NCBI GenBank assembly: GCA_002337455.1
Contig: DDGC01000005.1
Location: 62,540 to 75,332 of the forward strand
DNA: 12,793 bases
Origin: Rhizobiales bacterium UBA1912
GTDB taxonomy: Bacteria > Pseudomonadota > Alphaproteobacteria > Rhizobiales > Devosiaceae
Reading direction: 5' to 3'
Shown here: piece by piece, positions 6,167 through 12,793 of the stretch
Layout: every line of letters starts with the position of its first letter
Position numbering within the stretch: position 1 is the first letter of the stretch
Made by a program: the position numbers and the translations under genes
Notes under the pieces: model-generated
Databases searched by the model: none
The model's input: the letters and a program-made list of their open reading frames with translations, nothing else
What the model was told of the DNA's origin: nothing

Positions 6167-7366
6167 ATGATCGACTCCCCGTCCGGCCCGACCAAGACAC
6201 AGTCGGGGAACCTGTTTCAGCCGATTTTTTCGGGCCTTCTTGCGTCGCTGGTAGGCTTTGCGAGTTCGTTCGCCATCATCTTGCAAGGCTTTGATGCCGT
6301 GGGGGCCACCCAGGCCCAGGCCGCTTCGGGACTTTTTGCTCTTTGCCTGGGCATGGCTCTGGTCGGAATCGGCATGAGCTACATTACAAAAATGCCGCTC
6401 TCGATTGCCTGGTCGACGCCCGGCGCCGCGCTGCTCATCACAACTGGCGCTGTCCAGGGCGGCTTTCCCGCCGCCGTCGGGGCTTTCATTGTTGCTGCCA
6501 CCCTGGTCGTCATCGCAGGGTTCTGGCGCCCGTTTGGAAGGGCGGTTGCAGCGATCCCCATGCCTCTCGCCAGCGCCATGCTGGCCGGCATCCTCTTCAA
6601 CCTTTGCCTGGCTCCGGTCAGGGCCGTCGCCGAACTTCCCACATTGGCGCTGCCCATCGTTCTGGCGTGGGCGGTTTGCTTGCGCTTTGCCCGCATCTGG
6701 GCCGTTCCCGCTGCCGTTGCCGTCAGTGCGGTGATGATTGCCGTATCGACCGAACTCCCCGCGGACCTCTTCGCCAATGCATGGCCAGCGCCCGGCCTGG
6801 TTGTTCCCACCCTCAATTTCGATGCGATAATCGGCATCGCATTGCCTTTGTTCGTCGTAACAATGGCCTCACAGAACATTCCCGGCCTGGCCGTTTTGCG
6901 GTCCAACGGATATCAGCCGGACGTCAAACCAATCTTTGTTTCGACCGGCATCGTCAGCGCCGTTGGCGCGCTGCTCGGCGGCCAACTCATAAACCTGGCC
7001 GCCATCACCGCCGCTCTGTGCGCCGGGCCGGAGGCACATCCCGATAAGACCAAGCGCTACATCGCGGCCATTACCGCGGGCCTCGCCTATATCCTGTTCG
7101 CCCTGGGCGCCGGTGTTGCTGCGGCCTTCATTTCTGCCGCGCCGCCAATCCTGATCGAGGCCGTTGCCGGATTAGCCCTGATCGGCGCCCTCGCCAACGC
7201 GCTCGTCGGTTCGGTGGCCGATGAGGAGTTCCGGTTGCCGGCAATTCTGACCTTCGTAACCGCCGCCTCGGGGCTCACCCTGTTTGGTGTAGGCGCTGCT
7301 TTTTGGGGGCTGATCGTCGGAGGAGCGCTGCATGCGCTCCTGAAAACAAAAAAGGCGGCCAGTTAG
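6167..7366 (+). CDS. benE: BenE family benzoate/proton symporter
   Basis: A 399-residue, highly hydrophobic transporter of the BenE family, which imports benzoate with protons across the inner membrane; the fold is related to the UraA/SulP type with about 12-14 segments. Family landmarks are PLSIAWSTPGAALL (77-90), the half-helix region with serine and proline expected to line the binding site, VTMASQNIPGLAVLR (231-245), and GPEAHPDKTKRYIAA (287-301). Full length, with no break. The ATG at 6167 is the first possible start after an in-frame stop at 6137; there is no clear ribosome binding site. No benzoate catabolic gene (benABCD, catA) lies in the window, so the actual substrate may be another aromatic or carboxylate. 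It is the only plus-strand gene here. Its stop codon lies inside the hairpin shared with the convergent gene. Confidence 0.88.
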   Translation: MIDSPSGPTKTQSGNLFQPIFSGLLASLVGFASSFAIILQGFDAVGATQAQAASGLFALCLGMALVGIGMSYITKMPLSIAWSTPGAALLITTGAVQGGFPAAVGAFIVAATLVVIAGFWRPFGRAVAAIPMPLASAMLAGILFNLCLAPVRAVAELPTLALPIVLAWAVCLRFARIWAVPAAVAVSAVMIAVSTELPADLFANAWPAPGLVVPTLNFDAIIGIALPLFVVTMASQNIPGLAVLRSNGYQPDVKPIFVSTGIVSAVGALLGGQLINLAAITAALCAGPEAHPDKTKRYIAAITAGLAYILFALGAGVAAAFISAAPPILIEAVAGLALIGALANALVGSVADEEFRLPAILTFVTAASGLTLFGVGAAFWGLIVGGALHALLKTKKAAS

Positions 7367-7372
7367 GCCGCC
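7348..7372 (-). terminator. Terminator between convergent genes, strongest on the minus strand
   Basis: GGCGGCC (7354-7360), loop AGTTA, GGCCGCC (7366-7372). On the minus strand it is followed by TTTTTTGTTTT (7353-7343), ending the outer-membrane protein transcript. On the plus strand only CTTGAAAC follows, so it is a weak terminator for the symporter; the symporter stop TAG (7364-7366) sits in the loop and first stem base. A second perfect 8-bp hairpin, AGGAGCGC-TGCAT-GCGCTCCT (7321-7341), lies next to it in the coding end. Confidence 0.8.
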
Positions 7373-7396
7373 CTTGAAACAATTATCTTCGCAAGC

Positions 7397-8119
7397 CTAG
7401 AAGCGATAGCGCAACGTGGCACGCAGCTCGTGAACCAAGGTATCATCGAGCACATAACGGGGCGTCTCGTTGTTGTTCTCGATGCTGGCTATGTAAAGCG
7501 CGCGGTATCCCAAGTCTGCAACGATGGATCCGAAATCATAGCCGACGCCCGCCATGCCTGCTGCTGCGAGACTGGTATTGCTGCCCCAGGGCCCGAAGGT
7601 GCCATCGGAAACACGTGAATCGTTGAATGCCACGCCGACGCCCGCGCCGACATAGCCGAACGTGCCGCCTGCTGCGCTGAGGCCCATGCCTTCCAGTCCA
7701 AAGTCATAGTAGGCATTGGCCAACACGATGGTCGAGCGCAACTCCAGCGTATGATCAACGCCGCCAACATCGGCGGTCATGTCGTTGTTGCCAAGATAGT
7801 CGACCGTCGTATCGAAGCGCAAACCCGTGCCAGTCTCATAGCCGGCACCGATGCCCGCGCTATAACCCCAGCCGCCATCGGTGATTGAAAAGATATCACC
7901 GGCATCAGGGTGCCGCGCCTGACGAGACCAGGCATAATTTCCCGCCACGCTGCCGCGCAGGTAGAACGAGCCTTTGAGGCCCTCATCGACCGGCGGAACG
8001 TAAGGTGGGACATAGTCCTTATAGACAGGATAATCGAAAGTTACAGGATCAGCGGCCATGGCCGCCGTCGATACGAGCGCTGTTGCCCCAAGGACAACCG
8101 ATGCGACCAGCTTTTTCAT
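7397..8119 (-). CDS. Outer-membrane beta-barrel protein, Omp25/Omp31-like
   Basis: A 240-residue exported protein. The signal peptide MKKLVASVVLGATALVSTAAMA is predicted to be cut after A22. A proline-rich periplasmic start (about 25-47) is followed by alternating aromatic/glycine strands typical of an eight-stranded barrel: GSFYLRGSVAGNYAW, GYSAGIGAGYETG, GLRFDTTVDYLG, NAYYDFGLEG, GYVGAGVGVAFN, GMAGVGYDFG, LRATLRYRF. The C-terminal phenylalanine is the usual assembly signal for outer-membrane proteins. This matches the alphaproteobacterial Omp25/Omp31-like small barrel family, which helps stabilise the outer membrane; a specific transport role is not evident. A consensus CtrA box lies about 60-76 bp upstream of its start, so cell-cycle control is likely. 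It ends at a good terminator. Confidence 0.85.
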   Translation of the reverse strand: MKKLVASVVLGATALVSTAAMAADPVTFDYPVYKDYVPPYVPPVDEGLKGSFYLRGSVAGNYAWSRQARHPDAGDIFSITDGGWGYSAGIGAGYETGTGLRFDTTVDYLGNNDMTADVGGVDHTLELRSTIVLANAYYDFGLEGMGLSAAGGTFGYVGAGVGVAFNDSRVSDGTFGPWGSNTSLAAAGMAGVGYDFGSIVADLGYRALYIASIENNNETPRYVLDDTLVHELRATLRYRF

Positions 8120-8179
8120 AGGCGTAAGTTCCCCAAGCCATAAATCCCTAAGAATTACGGGGAATTTAGAGGAACTTTC

Positions 8180-8195
8180 TTAAAGCGCGCTTAAC
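8180..8195. promoter_or_regulatory. CtrA box upstream of the outer-membrane protein gene, with an extra half site
   Basis: TTAA (8180-8183), seven bases, TTAAC (8191-8195) matches the alphaproteobacterial CtrA consensus TTAA-N7-TTAAC exactly. Immediately beyond, TTAACCGTA occurs twice (8191-8199 and 8204-8212) with a 13-bp period, giving an extra TTAACC half site. The box is 60 bp upstream of the 8119 start codon. Binding is inference; the sequence match is direct. Confidence 0.6.
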
Positions 8196-8222
8196 CGTAC
8201 AGTTTAACCGTAGCCTCCGAAA

Positions 8223-9566
8223 TCAGGCGACCTTTCCGATGGCGTCCGCAATCTCATTGACGACCTGGGAGACCAGGGCAGCGTCGTCGCCCTCCCCCAT
8301 CACCCGAATGACCGGCTCGGTGCCCGACTCGCGGATGATGAGACGCCCGGTTTCGCCGAGCCGGATCTCGGCATCTGCAATCAAGGCCCGGACCGACTTG
8401 TCATCGAGCGGCTTGCCGCGCTTGTAGCGTACGTTCTGCAGCAGCTGCGGCACGGGATCGAAACGGTGGCAGACTTCGGAAACCGGCTTGCCTTCCTGCT
8501 TGACCACCGAAAGCAGTTGCAATGCCGCGACCAGCCCGTCACCCGTCGTCGTGAAATCGGAAAGAATGATGTGGCCCGATTGTTCGCCGCCCACATTAAA
8601 GCCCTTGCCGCGCATGGCTTCGAGCACATAGCGGTCGCCGACCTTGGTGCGCTCGAGCAGCAGGCCCTGCGCTTCAAGATACCGCTGCAGCCCCAGGTTG
8701 GACATCACGGTGGCGACAATCCCGCCGCCCACAAGCTGTCCGCGCTGATGCCATGAGGTACCGATAACGGCCATCACCTGGTCGCCATCGACCATATTGC
8801 CCTTTTCGTCGACGATCAGCACGCGGTCGGCATCGCCGTCCAGCGCAATGCCGATATCGGCCCGCAATTCCCTGACCTTTTCGATCAGCGCGCCCGGCGC
8901 CGTCGAGCCACACCCCTCATTGATGTTGTAGCCATCGGGCGAAATGCCGATGGATATGACTTCCGCGCCAAGCTCCCAAAGCACTTCGGGAGCGGTTTTG
9001 TATGCGGCGCCATTTGCACAATCGACAACAACCCGCAGCCCGGTGAAATCCATATCGCGCGGCAGTGTACGCTTGGCATACTCCACGTAGCGCGTGCGGG
9101 CTTCATCGACACGGCGAGCCCGGCCAACCCTTGTGCCCCGCGCCAGGCGCGGCGTCAGGTCGGAATCGATAAGATTTTCGATCTCGGCTTCGAAACTATC
9201 GGAAAGCTTGTACCCGTCAGGCTTGAAAAGCTTGATGCCGTTGTCATCGAACGGGTTGTGGGACGCGGAGATCATGACGCCGACGTCAGCCCGCAATGAC
9301 CGGGTGAGCATGGCCACCGCCGGGGTCGGCATGGGACCGAGCAGCAGAACATCCATGCCCACGGCGGTAAACCCGGCAGTCAGCGCGTTCTCGATCATGT
9401 ATCCCGACCGGCGCGTATCCTTGCCGATCACCACCCGGTGGGCGTAATCGCCGCGCGTGAACGCCAGCCCGGTTGCCATGCCGACTTTGAGCGCCAGTTC
9501 GGGGGTCAGCTTGGGACCATTGGCCAGACCGCGAATGCCGTCGGTGCCGAAATATTTGCGAGCCAT
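8223..9566 (-). CDS. glmM: Phosphoglucosamine mutase
   Basis: A 447-residue cytoplasmic enzyme converting glucosamine-6-phosphate to glucosamine-1-phosphate, the step before GlmU on the route to UDP-GlcNAc, which is needed for peptidoglycan and LPS. All four signature regions are present: the start MARKYFGTDGIRG, the active-site loop ISASHNP with phosphoserine S102 (99-105), the magnesium loop DGDADR (243-248), the sugar-binding loop GEQSGH (327-332) and the phosphate-binding loop RESGTEP (412-418). Length and start match the family. The 95 bp upstream have no strong ribosome binding site; GGAAC lies about 8 nt before the ATG. In many Rhizobiales glmM follows ftsH; here a methyltransferase gene precedes it. 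No terminator is evident after its stop, so transcripts may read on toward the outer-membrane protein gene. Confidence 0.98.
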   Translation of the reverse strand: MARKYFGTDGIRGLANGPKLTPELALKVGMATGLAFTRGDYAHRVVIGKDTRRSGYMIENALTAGFTAVGMDVLLLGPMPTPAVAMLTRSLRADVGVMISASHNPFDDNGIKLFKPDGYKLSDSFEAEIENLIDSDLTPRLARGTRVGRARRVDEARTRYVEYAKRTLPRDMDFTGLRVVVDCANGAAYKTAPEVLWELGAEVISIGISPDGYNINEGCGSTAPGALIEKVRELRADIGIALDGDADRVLIVDEKGNMVDGDQVMAVIGTSWHQRGQLVGGGIVATVMSNLGLQRYLEAQGLLLERTKVGDRYVLEAMRGKGFNVGGEQSGHIILSDFTTTGDGLVAALQLLSVVKQEGKPVSEVCHRFDPVPQLLQNVRYKRGKPLDDKSVRALIADAEIRLGETGRLIIRESGTEPVIRVMGEGDDAALVSQVVNEIADAIGKVA

Positions 9567-9661
9567 GGGGAATGTTCCGATTGTTCAGCAGCGCATCAAA
9601 CTATACCGCACCTGGCGCAAAAAAAAGGCAAACACGCTTAAGCGGTAAATATAACTGAAGG

Positions 9662-10513
9662 TCAGTCGCGCTTTTCGAGAGCCAGGAAGCGGTATGTATT
9701 GACAGTGGCGAAGGCTTCCGGTGAGCGATAATCTGCCTTGAGCCGGGCCACGATATTTTCCCGCTCCGATTTCGGCACGAACAGGCCATAGGCCGTCTTG
9801 AGAAACCAGTAAAGGATCGGCCGCTTGTTCGAGAGCAGCCCCCGCACCTGATCGACGGTCGGCGCGACAAACCCGCGATAAACGTTCTGGTCGATAGCCA
9901 TGGTCTGCGCGGCGGCAAGGGTCACGTCCTCGTTCTCGACAATCGTAAATCCGGCCCGTTCCACAGCGACGGCAAACTCCGAATACCGGTGCCCGCCACC
10001 AGGCTGCCTGTCCCCCTGATAGGCGTCGGCGCGGAAACAGTCTGCGATTATGACCCGGCCGTTGGGCGCGAGGATATGTTTGAGCTTGGCCAGGCTGGTT
10101 TCGAGGTCCACGTACTGGAAGCTCTCGGAAAACATGCAAACATCGAAGGGACCGTCGCCGGAAAAGTCCTCGAATTTTGTCTCATGCACACGCGCATTGG
10201 GGCCGAGCTTTTCAGCGGCCACTTCGGCCTGAAGATGGCTTGGGGTGATCATTTCGACGGTATAGCCCTTGTCGAGCAACAGCTTTGCCATCTCGCCGGT
10301 GCCACCGCCGATGTCGAGAAGCCGGCCCGGGGCGGGTGGGATCAGGGCGAGGAGCTTATCGACATAACGCTCCTGGGCCATGCGGAGCTGGGGGATGTTG
10401 GGGCGCTCCCCGGGTTCCCAAAGACCGTAGTGCAGCCATGGACTGTCGGCAAAGGTTTTGGCGACATAGACATAAAGGTCCAGTCCTTCGGTCTTGGTAT
10501 CGATCTTGGCCAC
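9662..10513 (-). CDS. Class I SAM-dependent methyltransferase, small-molecule type
   Basis: A 283-residue soluble protein. The N-terminal cap carries WLHYGLWEPGERP (about 26-38), a pattern seen in methyltransferases acting on lipids, quinones, sterols or polyketides. SAM-binding motif I is LLDIGGGTGEMA (65-76), an acidic residue at motif II is E87 in YTVEMITPSH, and SFQYVDL (131-137) with NGRVIIADCFR (151-161) cover the later motifs. The C-terminal half (about 195-283) is a lid-like extension. The substrate cannot be told from sequence. Translation starts at GTG (10513): GGAG lies 7 nt upstream and the N-terminus is MAKIDTK. A plain 8-base A run and no convincing terminator lie between it and glmM, so partial co-transcription with glmM is possible. 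Confidence 0.82.
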   Translation of the reverse strand: MAKIDTKTEGLDLYVYVAKTFADSPWLHYGLWEPGERPNIPQLRMAQERYVDKLLALIPPAPGRLLDIGGGTGEMAKLLLDKGYTVEMITPSHLQAEVAAEKLGPNARVHETKFEDFSGDGPFDVCMFSESFQYVDLETSLAKLKHILAPNGRVIIADCFRADAYQGDRQPGGGHRYSEFAVAVERAGFTIVENEDVTLAAAQTMAIDQNVYRGFVAPTVDQVRGLLSNKRPILYWFLKTAYGLFVPKSERENIVARLKADYRSPEAFATVNTYRFLALEKRD

Positions 10514-10565
10514 GCAGCTTCTCCATCAAAGATGCTTCTGGGTAGCCAACAGCATGCCCCATGAC

Positions 10566-10594
10566 AAGAGGCGCTGACCAAAGCCGCGCCCCTT
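10566..10594. terminator. Weak hairpin between the chemoreceptor and methyltransferase genes
   Basis: AAGAGGCGC (10566-10574) and GCGCCCCTT (10586-10594) pair over nine positions, one of them a mismatch that becomes G-U on the minus strand, around an 11-nt loop. The T run after the chemoreceptor stop (TTTTTT at about 10610-10615) precedes this hairpin rather than following it, so it is a doubtful terminator. Confidence 0.3.
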
Positions 10595-10617
10595 ATGGCC
10601 TCATCAATGAAAAAACC

Positions 10618-12369
10618 TCAGAAATCCGCGTTGATCGCCGCGTTGCCATCCACCTGATAGGCACGCCGCGACGCCGCAACGGTTGGGCGCGCTACCGGCG
10701 CAGGCTCCTGGTCGGTCACGGTAAACACCGCGGTGATCCTGTCGAGTTCGACGGCTTGGCCCTCGGTCTGCTCGACCGCCGCGTTGGTCTGCTCGACCAG
10801 AGCCGCGTTGTGCTGGGTCATCTCGTCCATCTGACGGACAGCACCGTTGACCTCCTCGATGGCCGAGGATTGCTCGGAAGCTGCCTTGGCGATGGTTTCA
10901 ATAACGGCGGAGCTTTCTTCGGCGCCCTGCAGGATTTCAAGCAGCCGGGCGGCGGCCTGCTCGACGAGCCGGGAGCCCCCGGCCACTTCCGAGGCGCTGG
11001 TTTCAATGAGCGCCTTGACTTCGGACGATGCATCGGCTGCCGACTGGGCCAGCCGGCGGACTTCGATGGCCACGACGGCAAAGCCCTTGCCAGCTTCCCC
11101 CGCTCGCGCCGCTTCCACCGAAGCGTTGAGCGCCAAAAGATTGGTCTGGAAGGCGATATCGTCGATCATGCCGATGATGTTGGAGATCTTGGCAGAGGAA
11201 GCGGAAATGCGTTCCATGGCCTTGTTGGCCTCTCCCATGACAGTGCCGCCCTCGCTGGCGCTGACCGAAAGCGAGCGCGCCTTGTCGGCTGCCGCCCGCG
11301 CCTGCCCGGCGCTGGCGACCACCGCGCCGGAAAGCTGCTCCATGGCGGCCGATGTTTCCTCGATTGTCGCGGCCTGCTTGGTGGTCCGATCGGCCAGATC
11401 ATTGGCCCCCGAGAGCAGTTCGCTGGTGGCGGTCTTGACCGCCCCCGAGGTTGATTTGAGGCGTGAGACGATATCGACAAGCTGCTCAAGCGTTTTGTTG
11501 TAGGCCTGCCGCAACGCTTCATACTGCCCGGTGAAACTCTGATCGATCCGCCCGCGCAAATCGCCCTCGGCCATGCTTTCAAGGCTCGTGCTCAACAGCG
11601 AAATGATCGCCTCGGCGCGTTTGCGCTCGGTGATGTCTGTGGCGAACTTGACGACCTTGATCGGCTTGCCCGCGGGGTCGAGGATCGGATTGTAGCTCGC
11701 TTGGATCCAGATTTCGCGCCCGCCCTTGCCGACCCGCTGGAATTCGCCGGTCGCGAACTCGCCAGCACGCAGGCGCTCCCAGAAATCGGCATAGTCTTGC
11801 GATGCCGTATGGGCCGGATCGCAGAACATTGCGTGGTGCTTGCCAGCGATCTCTTCGAGCCCATAGCCCAGCGTTGAAAGGAAATTCTCATTGGCAGTAA
11901 GGATCGTGCCATCGAGCGAGAACTCGATGACTGCCTGCACCCGCCCGATGGCCGCGACCTGCGCGGCGTGGTCGGCGGCACGCAGCTTCTGGGCGGTGAT
12001 ATCGGTGGCAAACTTGATGACTTTGACCGGCTTTCCAGACCGATCGAGGATCGGGTTGTAGCTCGCCTGTATCCAGATTTCGCGTCCGCCCTTGGCCACC
12101 CGCTTGAATTCGTCGGCCTGATAGAGCCCCTGCTCCAGACTTTTCCAGAATGCGCGGTACTCTTCGCTGGCTGCATAATCGGGCGGGACGAACATCGAAT
12201 GGTGCTTGCCGGCGATCTCATCGAGCCCATAGCCCATGGCGGCAAGAAAGTTCTCGTTGGCTGCAAGGATCGTTCCATCGAGTGAAAACTCGATCACCGC
12301 CTGCGAGCGGTCGATGGCATCGATTTTCGACTGCGCTTCGCCGGACGCGGCACCATGTCGTTTGAACAT
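10618..12369 (-). CDS. Cytoplasmic methyl-accepting chemotaxis protein with two tandem PAS domains
   Basis: A 583-residue chemoreceptor without any transmembrane segment or signal peptide, so a soluble receptor that signals to CheA/CheW inside the cell. Order: PAS 1 (about 18-127), PAS 2 (about 140-249), a HAMP-like linker (about 250-303) and the methyl-accepting coiled-coil domain (about 305-545). The hairpin tip is intact: IDDIAFQTNLLALNASVEAA followed by RAGEAGKGFAVVA (about 402-434), where CheA and CheW bind. The two PAS domains are about 70% identical by eye, including GKHH and GGREIWIQASYNPILD. Such PAS domains may hold heme or FAD and sense redox or oxygen; the cofactor is not known here. 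There is no C-terminal NWETF-like CheR tether. I chose the ATG at 12369 because GGGGGAA lies 6 nt upstream; an ATG nine codons earlier lacks this. A near-consensus CtrA box lies upstream, fitting motility control. No other che gene is present. Confidence 0.93.
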   Translation of the reverse strand: MFKRHGAASGEAQSKIDAIDRSQAVIEFSLDGTILAANENFLAAMGYGLDEIAGKHHSMFVPPDYAASEEYRAFWKSLEQGLYQADEFKRVAKGGREIWIQASYNPILDRSGKPVKVIKFATDITAQKLRAADHAAQVAAIGRVQAVIEFSLDGTILTANENFLSTLGYGLEEIAGKHHAMFCDPAHTASQDYADFWERLRAGEFATGEFQRVGKGGREIWIQASYNPILDPAGKPIKVVKFATDITERKRAEAIISLLSTSLESMAEGDLRGRIDQSFTGQYEALRQAYNKTLEQLVDIVSRLKSTSGAVKTATSELLSGANDLADRTTKQAATIEETSAAMEQLSGAVVASAGQARAAADKARSLSVSASEGGTVMGEANKAMERISASSAKISNIIGMIDDIAFQTNLLALNASVEAARAGEAGKGFAVVAIEVRRLAQSAADASSEVKALIETSASEVAGGSRLVEQAAARLLEILQGAEESSAVIETIAKAASEQSSAIEEVNGAVRQMDEMTQHNAALVEQTNAAVEQTEGQAVELDRITAVFTVTDQEPAPVARPTVAASRRAYQVDGNAAINADF

Positions 12370-12388
12370 ACTCAGTTCCCCCGTGATG

Positions 12389-12403
12389 ATCTGCAAGGCA
12401 GAT
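12389..12403. promoter_or_regulatory. Short inverted repeat in the chemoreceptor leader
   Basis: ATCTGC-AAG-GCAGAT is a perfect 6-bp inverted repeat with a 3-nt spacer, placed just upstream of the ribosome binding site (12376-12382). It could be an operator or an RNA hairpin beside the initiation site; it is short enough to be chance. Confidence 0.3.
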
Positions 12404-12444
12404 ATCGCTAAGCCGTCCCTGCCCGCACACTTGACCAGCTTTGG

Positions 12445-12459
12445 TTAAACAGCGGTTTA
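12445..12459. promoter_or_regulatory. Near-consensus CtrA box upstream of the chemoreceptor
   Basis: On the minus strand TAAA-N7-TTAACC, one base off the TTAA-N7-TTAAC consensus, with correct spacing (plus strand TTAA 12445-12448, TTTA 12456-12459). It is 76-90 bp upstream of the start. Chemotaxis and flagellar genes are well-known CtrA targets in alphaproteobacteria. Confidence 0.45.
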
Positions 12460-12507
12460 GGGGCGCGATAAGGTGGTTTACATAGGTTGGTTGCGGCGCG
12501 CCGAAGT

Positions 12508-12647
12508 GCCCGACGGTCAATGACCTCGGTTTGCTATTGGGATAGACGGCATGGGGCGATGAACGCTCCGCACAATTTTATTTTTTATATGAAGCGATCA
12601 TCGCCCCATGCATCCGGGATTTTAGGCTTATGGCGGCGTCTCGGGCT
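12508..12647 (+). repeat. Right copy of the two-hairpin intergenic repeat
   Basis: This is the inverted counterpart of 1-143. It starts at GCCCGACGG (12508-12516). Hairpin 1 spans 12510-12529: CCGA, bulged C, GGTCA, A, TGACC, TCGG, then TTT. Hairpin 2 spans 12549-12611 with perfect 14-bp arms and an A/T-rich loop. The tail 12612-12647 matches window positions 1-36 with one difference. It lies upstream of the divergent chemoreceptor and does not follow a plus-strand gene in this window, so it is unlikely to be there simply as a gene's terminator. Whether homology continues past 12647 cannot be seen, because the other copy is cut at position 1. Confidence 0.85.
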
Positions 12648-12793
12648 GGGGTTTGTCGGTCTTTAGTGGGTCGGTTGGTCGAACCGAAAAAGTGGGAACC
12701 ACTTTTTCTGCCAACCTCCCGCGTCCTCCAAACTACCGGTGCCCCTCCGGGTTTCCCCGGTACGACGTGGAACGCCTGGCTCCTCGTCCGGCC
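12648..12793. other. Right-edge intergenic segment with adjacent palindromes
   Basis: No gene is supportable. CGGTT-GGTCG-AACCG (12672-12686) abuts GAAAAAGTGG-GAA-CCACTTTTTC (12686-12708), a perfect 10-bp inverted repeat with A and T runs at its ends, able to act as a terminator in both directions. Similar AAAAAGTGGGAACC palindromes are, from memory, common between genes in Hyphomicrobiales. A minus-strand frame stays open from the right edge to a stop at 12578-12580 (71 codons), but it runs through the repeat and I do not call it. Confidence 0.45.

Noticed and set aside
9600..9645. Terminator or promoter between the methyltransferase gene and glmM
   Set aside because: CGCTTAAGCG has no loop to form a hairpin, and the TATAGT box (minus, 9605-9600) has no -35 partner at proper spacing.
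1..12647. Composite transposon or genomic island between the inverted repeats
   Set aside because: No transposase, integrase or target-site duplication, and the content includes essential housekeeping genes with uniform base composition.
12578..12793. Minus-strand frame open from the right edge for 71 codons, ending in the repeat
   Set aside because: Could be the tail of a gene beyond the edge, but it is built of palindromes and repeat sequence, and no known protein end is recognisable.

Overview
The window looks like chromosomal DNA of a GC-rich alphaproteobacterium, most likely Hyphomicrobiales and perhaps the Devosia/Pelagibacterium neighbourhood. The reasons are a HisKA_2/HWE-class sensor kinase, an Omp25-like outer-membrane protein, a soluble PAS-PAS chemoreceptor, a consensus CtrA box (TTAA-N7-TTAAC), and dispersed intergenic palindromes of the kind found in that order. 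The taxonomic call is inference from gene content. There is no phage, plasmid, transposase, CRISPR array, rRNA or tRNA that I can support.

Layout, left to right. Positions 1-143 are one copy of a two-hairpin repeat. Then, all on the minus strand: a GAF-domain sensor histidine kinase (164-1267), an ABC-F ATPase (1336-2958), a 56-residue membrane protein (3052-3222), a 143-bp palindromic repeat (3253-3395), a THUMP-domain rRNA guanine-N2 methyltransferase (3418-4530), a multi-pass membrane acyltransferase-like protein (4570-5649) and a 48-residue lipoprotein (5723-5869). A 297-bp divergent intergenic region follows. The only plus-strand gene, a BenE-type benzoate/proton symporter (6167-7366), converges on a minus-strand outer-membrane beta-barrel gene (7397-8119), with a terminator hairpin between them. 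Further minus-strand genes are glmM (8223-9566), a small-molecule-type SAM methyltransferase (9662-10513) and a cytoplasmic methyl-accepting chemotaxis protein (10618-12369). Positions 12508-12647 hold a second, inverted copy of the left-end repeat. The last 146 bp contain further palindromes and no supportable gene.

The genes are a mix of housekeeping (glmM in peptidoglycan and LPS precursor synthesis, rRNA methylation, ABC-F ribosome-associated ATPase), envelope (outer-membrane protein, lipoprotein, acyltransferase-like protein) and sensing (kinase, chemoreceptor). They do not form one pathway. The acyltransferase and rRNA methyltransferase genes, 39 bp apart, are the most likely co-transcribed pair. 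Several units are bounded by recognisable intrinsic terminators.

The most notable signals are non-coding. A repeat of about 140 bp occurs in inverted orientation at both ends and so brackets about 12.4 kb. Its first hairpin carries two compensatory base-pair changes between the copies, which suggests that the fold is conserved. There is also a consensus CtrA box before the outer-membrane protein gene, a near-consensus one before the chemoreceptor, and a perfect inverted repeat placed like an operator in front of the symporter. I see no convincing new protein-based system here.
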